A stretch of 47,625 bases of DNA from a virus: the IMG/VR virus record IMGVR_UViG_3300017917_001715, positions 1 to 47,625 of that record; one strand, given 5' to 3'. Of this stretch, positions 5,919 through 11,715 are shown piece by piece; position 1 is the first letter of the stretch; every line of letters begins with the position of its first letter. The notes below the pieces were generated by a model. It had not been told where the DNA came from. It worked only from the letters and a program-made list of their open reading frames with translations, and made no database searches. The translations under genes and the position numbers were made by a program.

Positions 5919-6211
5919 CCCTCTAACTCCTTAATTAGCTTATGCTTTGGCATTGCGCCAACAATTGTCTTCACAGGGACTTTATCCTCAAATACGATTA
6001 TAGTGGGAATTGAAGATACATTATACTTAGAGGCTATATCAGCAGATTCATCTGCATCTACCTTTCCAATTATAACATTAAACTCTGACTCCAACTCTTC
6101 TAAAATTGGCTTCATCTTTTTGCATGGGCCACACCACTCTGCCCAGAAGTCTATTATAGCAGGACTATTATTACCAAGAAACTCTTCAAAGTTATTACTG
6201 TTGAGTATCAT
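5909..6211 (-). CDS. trxA: Thioredoxin
   Basis: 100 residues with the active site WCGPC at 26-30 in the usual FWAEWCGPCKKMKP setting, the conserved cis-Pro in SSIPTIIVF, and a complete short thioredoxin fold. It reduces protein disulfides. In phages thioredoxin can feed ribonucleotide reductase or act as a polymerase processivity factor; neither partner can be shown here. It follows the 71-residue gene with a 9-bp gap. Confidence 0.95.
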   Translation of the reverse strand: MILNSNNFEEFLGNNSPAIIDFWAEWCGPCKKMKPILEELESEFNVIIGKVDADESADIASKYNVSSIPTIIVFEDKVPVKTIVGAMPKHKLIKELEGWI

Positions 6212-6220
6212 AAGTCTATA

Positions 6221-6427
6221 CTAATCCTTTAACGCTTCTGCTGCTTCATTGAACTTATTCATGAAGTTTTGCACAACAAACAGGGTGGTTTCATGTGCAT
6301 TCTTAGAAAGTGCTTGGAATGCAATCTCATTCCTATCTTCCTCAGGCATTGCAGAGACCCAATTATTGTATAGGCCTGTAGCAACGTCCTCAATGATGCC
6401 TTCAAGTACTGTTTGCTTGCTATCCAT
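6221..6427 (-). CDS. Hypothetical helical protein (68 aa)
   Basis: Soluble, all-helical-looking, acidic. The ATG at 6427 overlaps the subtilase stop by 8 nt and is preferred over an upstream in-frame ATG at 6436 that would extend into the subtilase gene. Family not recognised; located between subtilase and thioredoxin in one operon. Confidence 0.65.
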   Translation of the reverse strand: MDSKQTVLEGIIEDVATGLYNNWVSAMPEEDRNEIAFQALSKNAHETTLFVVQNFMNKFNEAAEALKD

Positions 6428-7352
6428 TAATAGCACCAGCTAAATTAATAAGCTTGCCGAATGGTACCTGAGCACTCTTTGTTGCAATATATGTCTTATC
6501 AAATAGTTGATAAAGCTGATCATAAGAAAGGGTTGGCTTAGCAGTTGATAATGCAATCCACTTTGCTGCTGCGACTTGTGCTGATATAGATGTTCCTGCA
6601 GCATTAATCTCTAGTCCGCCTGGAACTGAAACCTTCATAATACCTAGAGCATAAAAGTCTGTTCTCAAAGCATCTGCATTTGAGTAAGTTGCAATCTCAT
6701 CGTATTGATCTACAGCTCCGATAGCAATAGATTCATTAATGCATGAAGGCCAGTCAATTCTCTTATAGTCTCGGCCATTACCAGTAGGGAAAAATGTTGG
6801 GATACCATTACTCTTTAAAGATATAACTAAATTCTTTGTTGTCGCTGTATTAGGGCAATAATCTACTAAGTTAAGCAAGTTGTGATGTCCCTGAGACATA
6901 GCAACCGCTTTAATGTTAAATCTAGATGCATTAGCAGAAACCCAGGAGAGTGCTTGATGAACTGTTCTTTCATTAGCTATCTGTCGTTCTCCTTTGAGAG
7001 TATTGCCAATAATTCTTACAAACACAATATTCATATTTGGATTTGATCTAATTGCTGCAGAAACCATTTGTGTTCCATGACTAAATGTCTTATTTGATAC
7101 AAAAGCTGCTGGGTAAGTTGTACCTGACCCTGGACCTTCCATAAATGACTTACCATTTGGACAAGTATTCCATTCTAGGATACATACTTCATACGCAATA
7201 CGGCCAGCAAATTCTGGCACAGATGTATCGATTGCTGTATCAAGTACAGCCAGCGTAGGCACAGTTGTTGTCTTTGACTTCAACGCAGCATTTGCAGTGC
7301 CTGGGAGTGTGAGTGTAATGGCTACTAGAGCCGTGATTAGTTTTTTGTTCAT
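6420..7352 (-). CDS. Secreted subtilisin-like serine protease (S8 family)
   Basis: From the ATG at 7352 the protein (310 aa) begins with a signal peptide ending near ANA (residue 22). Catalytic triad candidates are Asp38 in LAVLDTAID, His92 in SHGTQMVSAA and Ser255 in AAGTSISAQVAAA, in the right order and motif context. Oxyanion Asn is likely in FFPTGNG. There is no long pro-domain. S8 proteases cleave peptides; a secreted one could process surface proteins or tail receptors (inference). The start is set by TTGACA-17-TAGAAT placed 7 nt upstream, a leaderless message; the longer ORF start at 7388 would overlap the promoter. Confidence 0.85.
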   Translation of the reverse strand: MNKKLITALVAITLTLPGTANAALKSKTTTVPTLAVLDTAIDTSVPEFAGRIAYEVCILEWNTCPNGKSFMEGPGSGTTYPAAFVSNKTFSHGTQMVSAAIRSNPNMNIVFVRIIGNTLKGERQIANERTVHQALSWVSANASRFNIKAVAMSQGHHNLLNLVDYCPNTATTKNLVISLKSNGIPTFFPTGNGRDYKRIDWPSCINESIAIGAVDQYDEIATYSNADALRTDFYALGIMKVSVPGGLEINAAGTSISAQVAAAKWIALSTAKPTLSYDQLYQLFDKTYIATKSAQVPFGKLINLAGAING

Positions 7353-7359
7353 GTGGTCA

Positions 7360-7388
7360 ATTCTACTAAAATAAACCAGCCATGTCAA
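7360..7388 (-). promoter_or_regulatory. Subtilase operon promoter (near leaderless)
   Basis: Consensus -35 TTGACA (7383-7388), 17-bp spacer, -10 TAGAAT (7360-7365), ATG 7 nt further. The -35 contains the TGA stop of the preceding 54-aa gene. Confidence 0.8.
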
Positions 7389-7549
7389 GGGTTTTTATAC
7401 CACTTACCTGATTCAATATCTTTAAATGCTTGTTCTCTTTCATCTTCTTTTTGCAAAAGCTCTAACAATGCATTAGACATTAGTTCAATATGCTGCGAAA
7501 GATACATTACATGCATCTCTAACTGTTCAATTCTTTTTTTATTTCTCAT
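7385..7549 (-). CDS. Coiled-coil small protein (54 aa)
   Basis: MRNKKRIEQLEMHVMYLSQH opens a heptad-rich helix that ends in the motif SGKWYKNP. I recall similar short coiled-coil proteins ending in (A/S)GKWY in actinophages; function unknown. It overlaps the stop of the upstream gene and its own stop lies inside the next promoter. Confidence 0.7.
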   Translation of the reverse strand: MRNKKRIEQLEMHVMYLSQHIELMSNALLELLQKEDEREQAFKDIESGKWYKNP

Positions 7550-7877
7550 CTGTTCCTGGCATTTGATCTATTGGAGTAGGCGCAGTCGCCAAACTACCGC
7601 AATTTGCACATTGCATATCTAATAAATACTGTGCAATTTCTGAGTCTTTAAAAGTCACCTTTAAGTAAAATACTTCTCCTCCACAGACACATGTATGCGT
7701 AGGCGTTCCTCTTAAATCCATATAAGGCTTATCATACTCTTCTTCAATATCTTTATTTAAATTTAATAAAACTTCTTTGCTAAAAAGTAGTACCTGATAT
7801 CTTTTAAAGAAGGCGCTGATCGATTCAATACTCTTGTAGCTTAGTATTGTGGCTATTAATCCTATAAGCCAGTTCAT
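7539..7877 (-). CDS. Membrane-anchored zinc-ribbon protein (112 aa)
   Basis: An N-terminal hydrophobic helix (NWLIGLIATILSY) is followed by a linker and a C-terminal ribbon with THTCVCGG and MQCANCG, four Cys in two knuckles. No enzymatic motif. Leaderless promoter directly in front. Probably a cytoplasmic domain tethered to the membrane; role unknown. Confidence 0.7.
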   Translation of the reverse strand: MNWLIGLIATILSYKSIESISAFFKRYQVLLFSKEVLLNLNKDIEEEYDKPYMDLRGTPTHTCVCGGEVFYLKVTFKDSEIAQYLLDMQCANCGSLATAPTPIDQMPGTDEK

Positions 7878-7883
7878 AACTCA

Positions 7884-7912
7884 ATTATACTCTAAACTTG
7901 AATATATGTAAA
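7884..7912 (-). promoter_or_regulatory. Leaderless promoter of the 112-aa gene
   Basis: -35 TTTACA (7907-7912), 17-bp spacer, -10 TATAAT (7884-7889), 6 nt to ATG. It lies within the 3' end of the Ntn-hydrolase gene. Confidence 0.75.
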
Positions 7913-8446
7913 GGGTGGTGCTACACTCATAGAAAACTCTGATGCAGCCTCTAATGCTGTTTTAATACGCATCTTAGGATTCTTCTGGTTCTTTGTCGCA
8001 TATAGTGCTCCCATGGCAAAGAAAGCTCCGCTGCCTTCTGCCATATAATTAACTACTGCTTCACCAACATGGAAGTCTTCATCTATAGTAAAGATTCTAC
8101 CTTCTACTCCGATCAAGAAAATTCCGCCTTCGTCTTCCTGTCCAGGAACTATGCTGCCATACCCATGAGCACGAAACGCCTCCTTGACGGAATCAATAAA
8201 CTTTGTTCGCATAAACTTATCTAAACCTGAATTAGTTTTTGTTGGAGTATACTTTGGTGGAGTCCAGTTATACTGAAGAATCTGACCCATTCTGAATGAA
8301 TCAGTAAATGCAACTCCGTATTGTCCAACCTTAAAACACTTTGGTTCTTTTCTTGCTATGATCCATCCACTTTTATCGTCTGAAGCAGCATGATCTGATC
8401 CCATATAAACTGTGCCATTTTGGGCTATGGCTACGATGCAAGTCAT
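7892..8446 (-). CDS. Proteasome/HslV-like Ntn hydrolase (184 aa)
   Basis: The protein begins MTCIVAIAQNGTVYMGSDHA: Thr2 would become the N-terminal nucleophile after Met removal, followed by the proteasome-beta/HslV pattern of two strands, a GSD turn and later GGIFLIGVEGRIFTID and EGSGAFFAMGALYA (compare G-SG-x-A-x-GAL). Length fits HslV (about 175) and short beta subunits. Ntn hydrolases of this class cleave peptide bonds in ring complexes. A phage copy might alter the host proteasome or process virion proteins; that is inference. No ATPase partner is nearby. The start is defined by TATACT 6 nt upstream. Confidence 0.8.
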   Translation of the reverse strand: MTCIVAIAQNGTVYMGSDHAASDDKSGWIIARKEPKCFKVGQYGVAFTDSFRMGQILQYNWTPPKYTPTKTNSGLDKFMRTKFIDSVKEAFRAHGYGSIVPGQEDEGGIFLIGVEGRIFTIDEDFHVGEAVVNYMAEGSGAFFAMGALYATKNQKNPKMRIKTALEAASEFSMSVAPPFTYIQV

Positions 8447-8452
8447 ACTATA

Positions 8453-8458
8453 AGTATA
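8453..8458 (-). promoter_or_regulatory. Leaderless -10 box of the Ntn hydrolase
   Basis: TATACT followed by exactly 6 nt and ATG. No clear -35. Confidence 0.6.
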
Positions 8459-8478
8459 CTAAATAAAAATTCGTAGTG

Positions 8479-8787
8479 CTAGCTCTCTTTTAAATGCATA
8501 TCAACTATAGATAGTTTAATTAATGTCTCTTCAAGCTCAGCTTTTACTGAAATTAGATCCTGTACGGTTGAATAATATTTATCCTTCCATTCTGTTAAAT
8601 CTTTTTCAAGCTGGTAAAGCTGTATTTTTAGATCTTTTAGCTCTAATTTTAGGTGATCTTGATACCTTTCAGCTTCTCTTATTTGCTCTTTTTTACGCTC
8701 TTGGCGAGAGGCATAAATAGCTGTGCCCAGACCAGATGCAATAGATGCAACAATAGCCAGGGCTACGCTATATATGTCAATAGTCAT
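8479..8787 (-). CDS. Membrane-anchored coiled-coil protein (102 aa)
   Basis: One N-terminal transmembrane helix (residues 7-25) is followed by a long charged coiled coil (about 28-100). The topology resembles an inner-membrane spanin or a Rz-like protein, but an actinobacterial host would not need a classical spanin, and the lysis genes lie elsewhere. A TATAAT box lies 9 nt upstream of the start. Function unknown. Confidence 0.65.
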   Translation of the reverse strand: MTIDIYSVALAIVASIASGLGTAIYASRQERKKEQIREAERYQDHLKLELKDLKIQLYQLEKDLTEWKDKYYSTVQDLISVKAELEETLIKLSIVDMHLKES

Positions 8788-8816
8788 TATTAACTAATTA
8801 TATCTTATAATTAGTC

Positions 8817-9053
8817 TTAAATCATTAGTTCTTGTGCTGAAATCTCTTCACCAATATATCGTCTTTTAACTATTACTTCCCTGACAGTATCAATTCCATT
8901 TTGTCTACCGCTTAATATAACAACCCATCTAGGTTCTAGTTTACCAGTAATACATGATTCACATAGGAATAAGTTAATTGGCAGTAATGTAGATTTTTTT
9001 ACATTAAGTTTATTCTTGCTTTTATTGCATGAGTAGCAAAGTATCTTATCCAT
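8817..9053 (-). CDS. Zinc-finger small protein (78 aa)
   Basis: ILCYSCNKSKNKL and LFLCESCI provide two CxxC knuckles about 23 residues apart, then EPRWVVILSGRQNG. I recall a family of actinophage proteins with CxxC...CxxC...PRWxVILxGR. Possibly nucleic-acid binding; function unknown. It belongs to the WhiB operon. Confidence 0.75.
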   Translation of the reverse strand: MDKILCYSCNKSKNKLNVKKSTLLPINLFLCESCITGKLEPRWVVILSGRQNGIDTVREVIVKRRYIGEEISAQELMI

Positions 9054-9249
9054 TGTTCTCTTCCTCTACACGCTTGAAGACGATCTCATCTACAACCGAA
9101 AACTCTTCATTCTCTAAGAGTTCATTATATTCAATTCCATCTTTATTATAAGTAACATTTGAAGCAAAAGCACCAAGCTTTTCAACAGATCCAAACACTC
9201 CTTCAGAATGTATAAACACTATATTGACTACTTCATACCACTCTTTCAC
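9046..9249 (-). CDS. Conserved-looking small beta-rich protein (67 aa)
   Basis: The body reads EVVNIVFIHSEGVFGSVEKL. I prefer the GTG at 9249 because a GAAGGGG ribosome binding site sits a few bases before it; the upstream ATG at 9282 would overlap the previous gene by 50 nt. Fold and function unknown; I recall relatives in actinophage genomes. Confidence 0.65.
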   Translation of the reverse strand: MKEWYEVVNIVFIHSEGVFGSVEKLGAFASNVTYNKDGIEYNELLENEEFSVVDEIVFKRVEEENNG

Positions 9250-9559
9250 TTGGCACCCCTTCCAATTCACATCTAACTCCATAAGATTCGAGTAGACTTT
9301 TTACTTTAGCTACATAATCAATTACTTTTTCTTTTTCAATACCATCAAATTGAACAAAGTTATCTTCATATAATCTTATAGCTAGGAAGTCTGGGTACAT
9401 CACAATGTCCATTAGTAAAAACATTGGCTGCTTTAGCTCTCTAACTTTCTTTTTCATTTCATCCGTATAGAACACTGGTTTATTTGGCTCACCAGTCCAT
9501 TGGTTTATTCCATACTTAAAATGCTCATTTTGCTTATCTATGCTTTTATCAATGAACAT
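9233..9559 (-). CDS. Hypothetical phage protein (108 aa)
   Basis: The C-terminal two thirds (FLLMDIVMYPDFLAIRLYED, then QFDGIEKEKV) look like a compact alpha/beta domain. I recall homologues adjacent to WhiB or small zinc proteins in actinophages, with no assigned function. It overlaps the WhiB stop by 11 nt. Confidence 0.7.
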   Translation of the reverse strand: MFIDKSIDKQNEHFKYGINQWTGEPNKPVFYTDEMKKKVRELKQPMFLLMDIVMYPDFLAIRLYEDNFVQFDGIEKEKVIDYVAKVKSLLESYGVRCELEGVPSERVV

Positions 9560-9860
9560 TTTTCCTCTTCAATCTTTTCCATACTTCTGGAGTCTTATGT
9601 AAGTTTTTATTTTTATCTATTGATCCAGAGTTCAAATATACTCCGCCCCAAACTCCGTATTCATTGTTTTCTACACCAGACTCATAACACATTGAAATGA
9701 TAGGACAGGAAAGACATGCCTCATCAATGTTCTTTGCAATATTTACATCATTTTCATAAACATCAAAGAACAGATCAGTATTCATTCCTTGGCATGCAGC
9801 AAGGTGGAACCACTGTATGCTATCTTCATCTACACCTAAATTATTTAAAATGCTTGACAT
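9549..9860 (-). CDS. whiB: WhiB-family iron-sulfur transcriptional regulator
   Basis: 103 residues. It has the four WhiB cysteines: one in FHLAACQGMN (about residue 23) and three in EACLSCPIISMC, followed by the WhiB signature GVWGGVYLNSG and a basic tail (VWKRLKRKNVH). WhiB proteins bind a 4Fe-4S cluster and contact the primary sigma factor. In mycobacteriophage TM4 a WhiB homologue represses host whiB2 and causes superinfection exclusion. This gene is the best single argument for an actinobacterial host. It is the second gene of an operon behind a strong sigma70-type promoter. Confidence 0.95.
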   Translation of the reverse strand: MSSILNNLGVDEDSIQWFHLAACQGMNTDLFFDVYENDVNIAKNIDEACLSCPIISMCYESGVENNEYGVWGGVYLNSGSIDKNKNLHKTPEVWKRLKRKNVH

Positions 9861-10074
9861 ATTTTACTGGAAGAATCCAGATCCCTTCGTTGTTAACCTG
9901 AAATCTGTTTGAAATTCCCCAGGAATCTTTTCTGAACAACCCCTTGATACTATTAAAGCCATTTGGATTTTTATCCCACAGAACTAATTCATAGTTTTCC
10001 CAATATGAATCTCTATGGTTATTCTTATATCGAGAGATAAAAACTTCAACTCCCTTTGTGTTTAAATGTAGCAT
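9841..10074 (-). CDS. Hypothetical protein preceding WhiB (77 aa)
   Basis: Basic and aromatic-rich (RYKNNHRDSYWENYELVLW), no known motif. Good AGAGGAC ribosome binding site. First gene after the promoter at about 10.1 kb and overlapping the WhiB start by 20 nt, so it may be a co-regulator, but this is only suggested by position. Confidence 0.65.
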   Translation of the reverse strand: MLHLNTKGVEVFISRYKNNHRDSYWENYELVLWDKNPNGFNSIKGLFRKDSWGISNRFQVNNEGIWILPVKYVKHFK

Positions 10075-10103
10075 AGTCCTCTAAACATAAATGCAGCATC
10101 CCA

Positions 10104-10117
10104 TGTATAATTATACA
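10104..10117. promoter_or_regulatory. Perfect 14-bp palindrome over the -10 box
   Basis: TGTATAATTATACA is fully self-complementary and contains the TATAAT of the WhiB operon promoter. It could be an operator or let polymerase start on both strands. Confidence 0.5.
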
Positions 10118-10139
10118 CGAAACACTGCAGTTATGTCAA
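10110..10139 (-). promoter_or_regulatory. WhiB operon promoter
   Basis: Consensus -35 TTGACA (10134-10139), 18-bp spacer, -10 TATAAT (10110-10115), leader of about 30 nt with AGAGGAC before the ATG at 10074. Confidence 0.8.
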
Positions 10140-10143
10140 TATG

Positions 10144-11055
10144 TTATTTAAATATTCCAGACCAAATTGATTTCTTGACTGTTTGAGATTTTTCTACTGG
10201 TACGCAGTTTGGAACCATTCTGCCATTCTTTTCTTTCATTCCACGCTGAGTATAACCAGTCCAGCAAGCCTTTTCCATATTATCCCATTTATCTTCTTCT
10301 TCGTTATCTGAATCATAGGATTTACTCATGCACTCTTCGCATTCATCGCAAGACATACTTTTAGCTTTGCATGTTTCACAGCCACAATCTTCATATGCTT
10401 TTGCTATTGGCCAATTAACTTCATTTTTCTCTGGATCTCCTACTGGAGCTGGTCCTTCTATTTCAATTCCAGCATCCTCTGGGTCTCCTGGCTCTGGCAT
10501 TTCTGCTTCATCTTCCATTTCATCTTCTTCTGGAACCTCTAGCATTGCCTCAATAGCCTCATGTAGGGCCTCTACGACTGCATATAGCTGTTCTCTAGTA
10601 ACTTCTGGTCTAAGAGCCTTAGTAATTTCTTCATCATCTGGTATTTCAATTACCTGATCAATAGGATTTACAACATCATCAAGGATATCTTTGATCTCTT
10701 CTGCTAATTCATTTGCTGTAAGAGACTTCTTCATATTTTTTTCTCTTTCAACAATTTTTCTGGACCAGGAATATCCTGCATCTCCGCCCCAAGCAAGCCA
10801 CATGATCTTGCCATTTGAAGGGTTCTCTGCATTATCCCAGTCTTTACCTTTTTTATCTACTTCGTGTCTGGAGAAAAAGGAATACATTCTCTTAACTGTA
10901 CTTAAGCTAAGAGTTTCTCCTCTGGCAAGCTGGCCTGCTCTGGTCCAACCAACTGCTGTTCCTGCACCGTTTGCCTTTCCCTGCTCTTTTAATTTAATAG
11001 CACGACGTGCTGCAGACTGCATTCCTGCGGTTGGCTTGTAACCCTCTTTTGCCAT
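10144..11055 (-). CDS. Modular phage protein, probably virion- or head-associated (303 aa)
   Basis: Three parts are visible. Residues about 8-105 form a basic domain with VKRMYSFFSRHEVDKKGK and WLAWGGDAGYSW, a module that recurs in phage head-associated proteins as I recall. Residues about 110-220 are acidic, Glu/Pro-rich and probably disordered. Residues about 225-300 include a Cys cluster (CGCETCKAKSMSCDECEEC) and a CWTGYTQRGMKEKNGRMVPNC motif also seen in phage structural proteins. It could be a protein packaged in the capsid or a scaffold-like factor. Function not established. AAGGAG precedes the start. Confidence 0.6.
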   Translation of the reverse strand: MAKEGYKPTAGMQSAARRAIKLKEQGKANGAGTAVGWTRAGQLARGETLSLSTVKRMYSFFSRHEVDKKGKDWDNAENPSNGKIMWLAWGGDAGYSWSRKIVEREKNMKKSLTANELAEEIKDILDDVVNPIDQVIEIPDDEEITKALRPEVTREQLYAVVEALHEAIEAMLEVPEEDEMEDEAEMPEPGDPEDAGIEIEGPAPVGDPEKNEVNWPIAKAYEDCGCETCKAKSMSCDECEECMSKSYDSDNEEEDKWDNMEKACWTGYTQRGMKEKNGRMVPNCVPVEKSQTVKKSIWSGIFK

Positions 11056-11056
11056 A

Positions 11057-11200
11057 TTACTTCTCCTTAAGACTAATCATTTTAACACTTTTAATTTCTT
11101 TATCTACAGATAGAATATCTTTTATATATTCTTCTGCATCATCAGCGGTAAATGCCTGTACTTCAGTATCTATTTCTAGCTTTACCTTATATGTGTTCAT
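11057..11200 (-). CDS. Small acidic alpha/beta protein (47 aa)
   Basis: MNTYKVKLEIDTEVQAFTAD followed by a helix with AEEYIKDIL and a closing strand, a beta-alpha-beta pattern. Leaderless start: TGGTATACT lies exactly 6 nt before the ATG. The stop is immediately followed by the start of the next gene (TAATATG). Function unknown. Confidence 0.65.
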   Translation of the reverse strand: MNTYKVKLEIDTEVQAFTADDAEEYIKDILSVDKEIKSVKMISLKEK

Positions 11201-11206
11201 GATCCT

Positions 11207-11215
11207 AGTATACCA
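11207..11215 (-). promoter_or_regulatory. Leaderless extended -10 promoter
   Basis: TGGTATACT, 6 nt, ATG at 11200. Confidence 0.65.
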
Positions 11216-11216
11216 T

Positions 11217-11534
11217 TTATTCTGCTAATGTGGCAGAGCGCTGCTTTGCTACTTTTTCAGACATTTGACGCTCTTCGACCTGTGTATCAGCTACTGTTTT
11301 TGCGCCTTTATCAACTGTTGAAAAAGCTGCATTTATTTCATCAAGTGTAAGCTTTCCATCGTCCATAAATGCACGAGCTAGCTTTTCTACTACAGCAGCT
11401 ACTGCTGTAAGACCAGCGACTGTTATTGCTGTGATTGTATCAACACCAGCAATTGCACCTGCTCCAATAACACTTAATCCTGATGCTGCAAAAACAGCAA
11501 TAATTCTCATCAAAACATTGTTTAGACTTTTCAT
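11217..11534 (-). CDS. Holin-like membrane protein (105 aa)
   Basis: Two hydrophobic segments (about residues 9-27 and 33-50) joined by a short polar turn, then a cytoplasmic tail with AFMDDGKLTLDEINAAF, which resembles an EF-hand-like loop. Short two-helix proteins with this tail occur beside lysis genes in actinophages as I recall. It follows another small membrane protein by one base, suggesting a holin/antiholin-type pair. GGAGG precedes the start. Lysis function is inferred. Confidence 0.55.
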   Translation of the reverse strand: MKSLNNVLMRIIAVFAASGLSVIGAGAIAGVDTITAITVAGLTAVAAVVEKLARAFMDDGKLTLDEINAAFSTVDKGAKTVADTQVEERQMSEKVAKQRSATLAE

Positions 11535-11535
11535 T

Positions 11536-11715
11536 TTATTCCTCCTTATTTCTTATTGGACTGGTTATAACCCAAATTGCAGTAGTTATCATAATTCCAT
11601 AACCCACTACAGTTTTAGCACTTCCGTCCAAAACTACCCAAGCGATAAACATACCGAGAAGGGTCCATGCTTGGTCAATCATATCTTTAATGATGTTCTT
11701 TATTATTCTTACCAT
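11536..11715 (-). CDS. Small two-helix membrane protein, holin-like (59 aa)
   Basis: Basic N-terminus, then two predicted transmembrane helices (WTLLGMFIAWVVL and GYGIMITTAIWVIT) separated by a short DGSAK turn, then a charged tail. Size and topology fit class II holins. The start overlaps the stop of the large PA14 protein by 7 nt. Confidence 0.6.
   Translation of the reverse strand: MVRIIKNIIKDMIDQAWTLLGMFIAWVVLDGSAKTVVGYGIMITTAIWVITSPIRNKEE

Noticed and set aside
8479-8787. Rz-type spanin
   Set aside because: Topology fits, but spanins act on an outer membrane, which the inferred actinobacterial host lacks, and the lysis genes are elsewhere.
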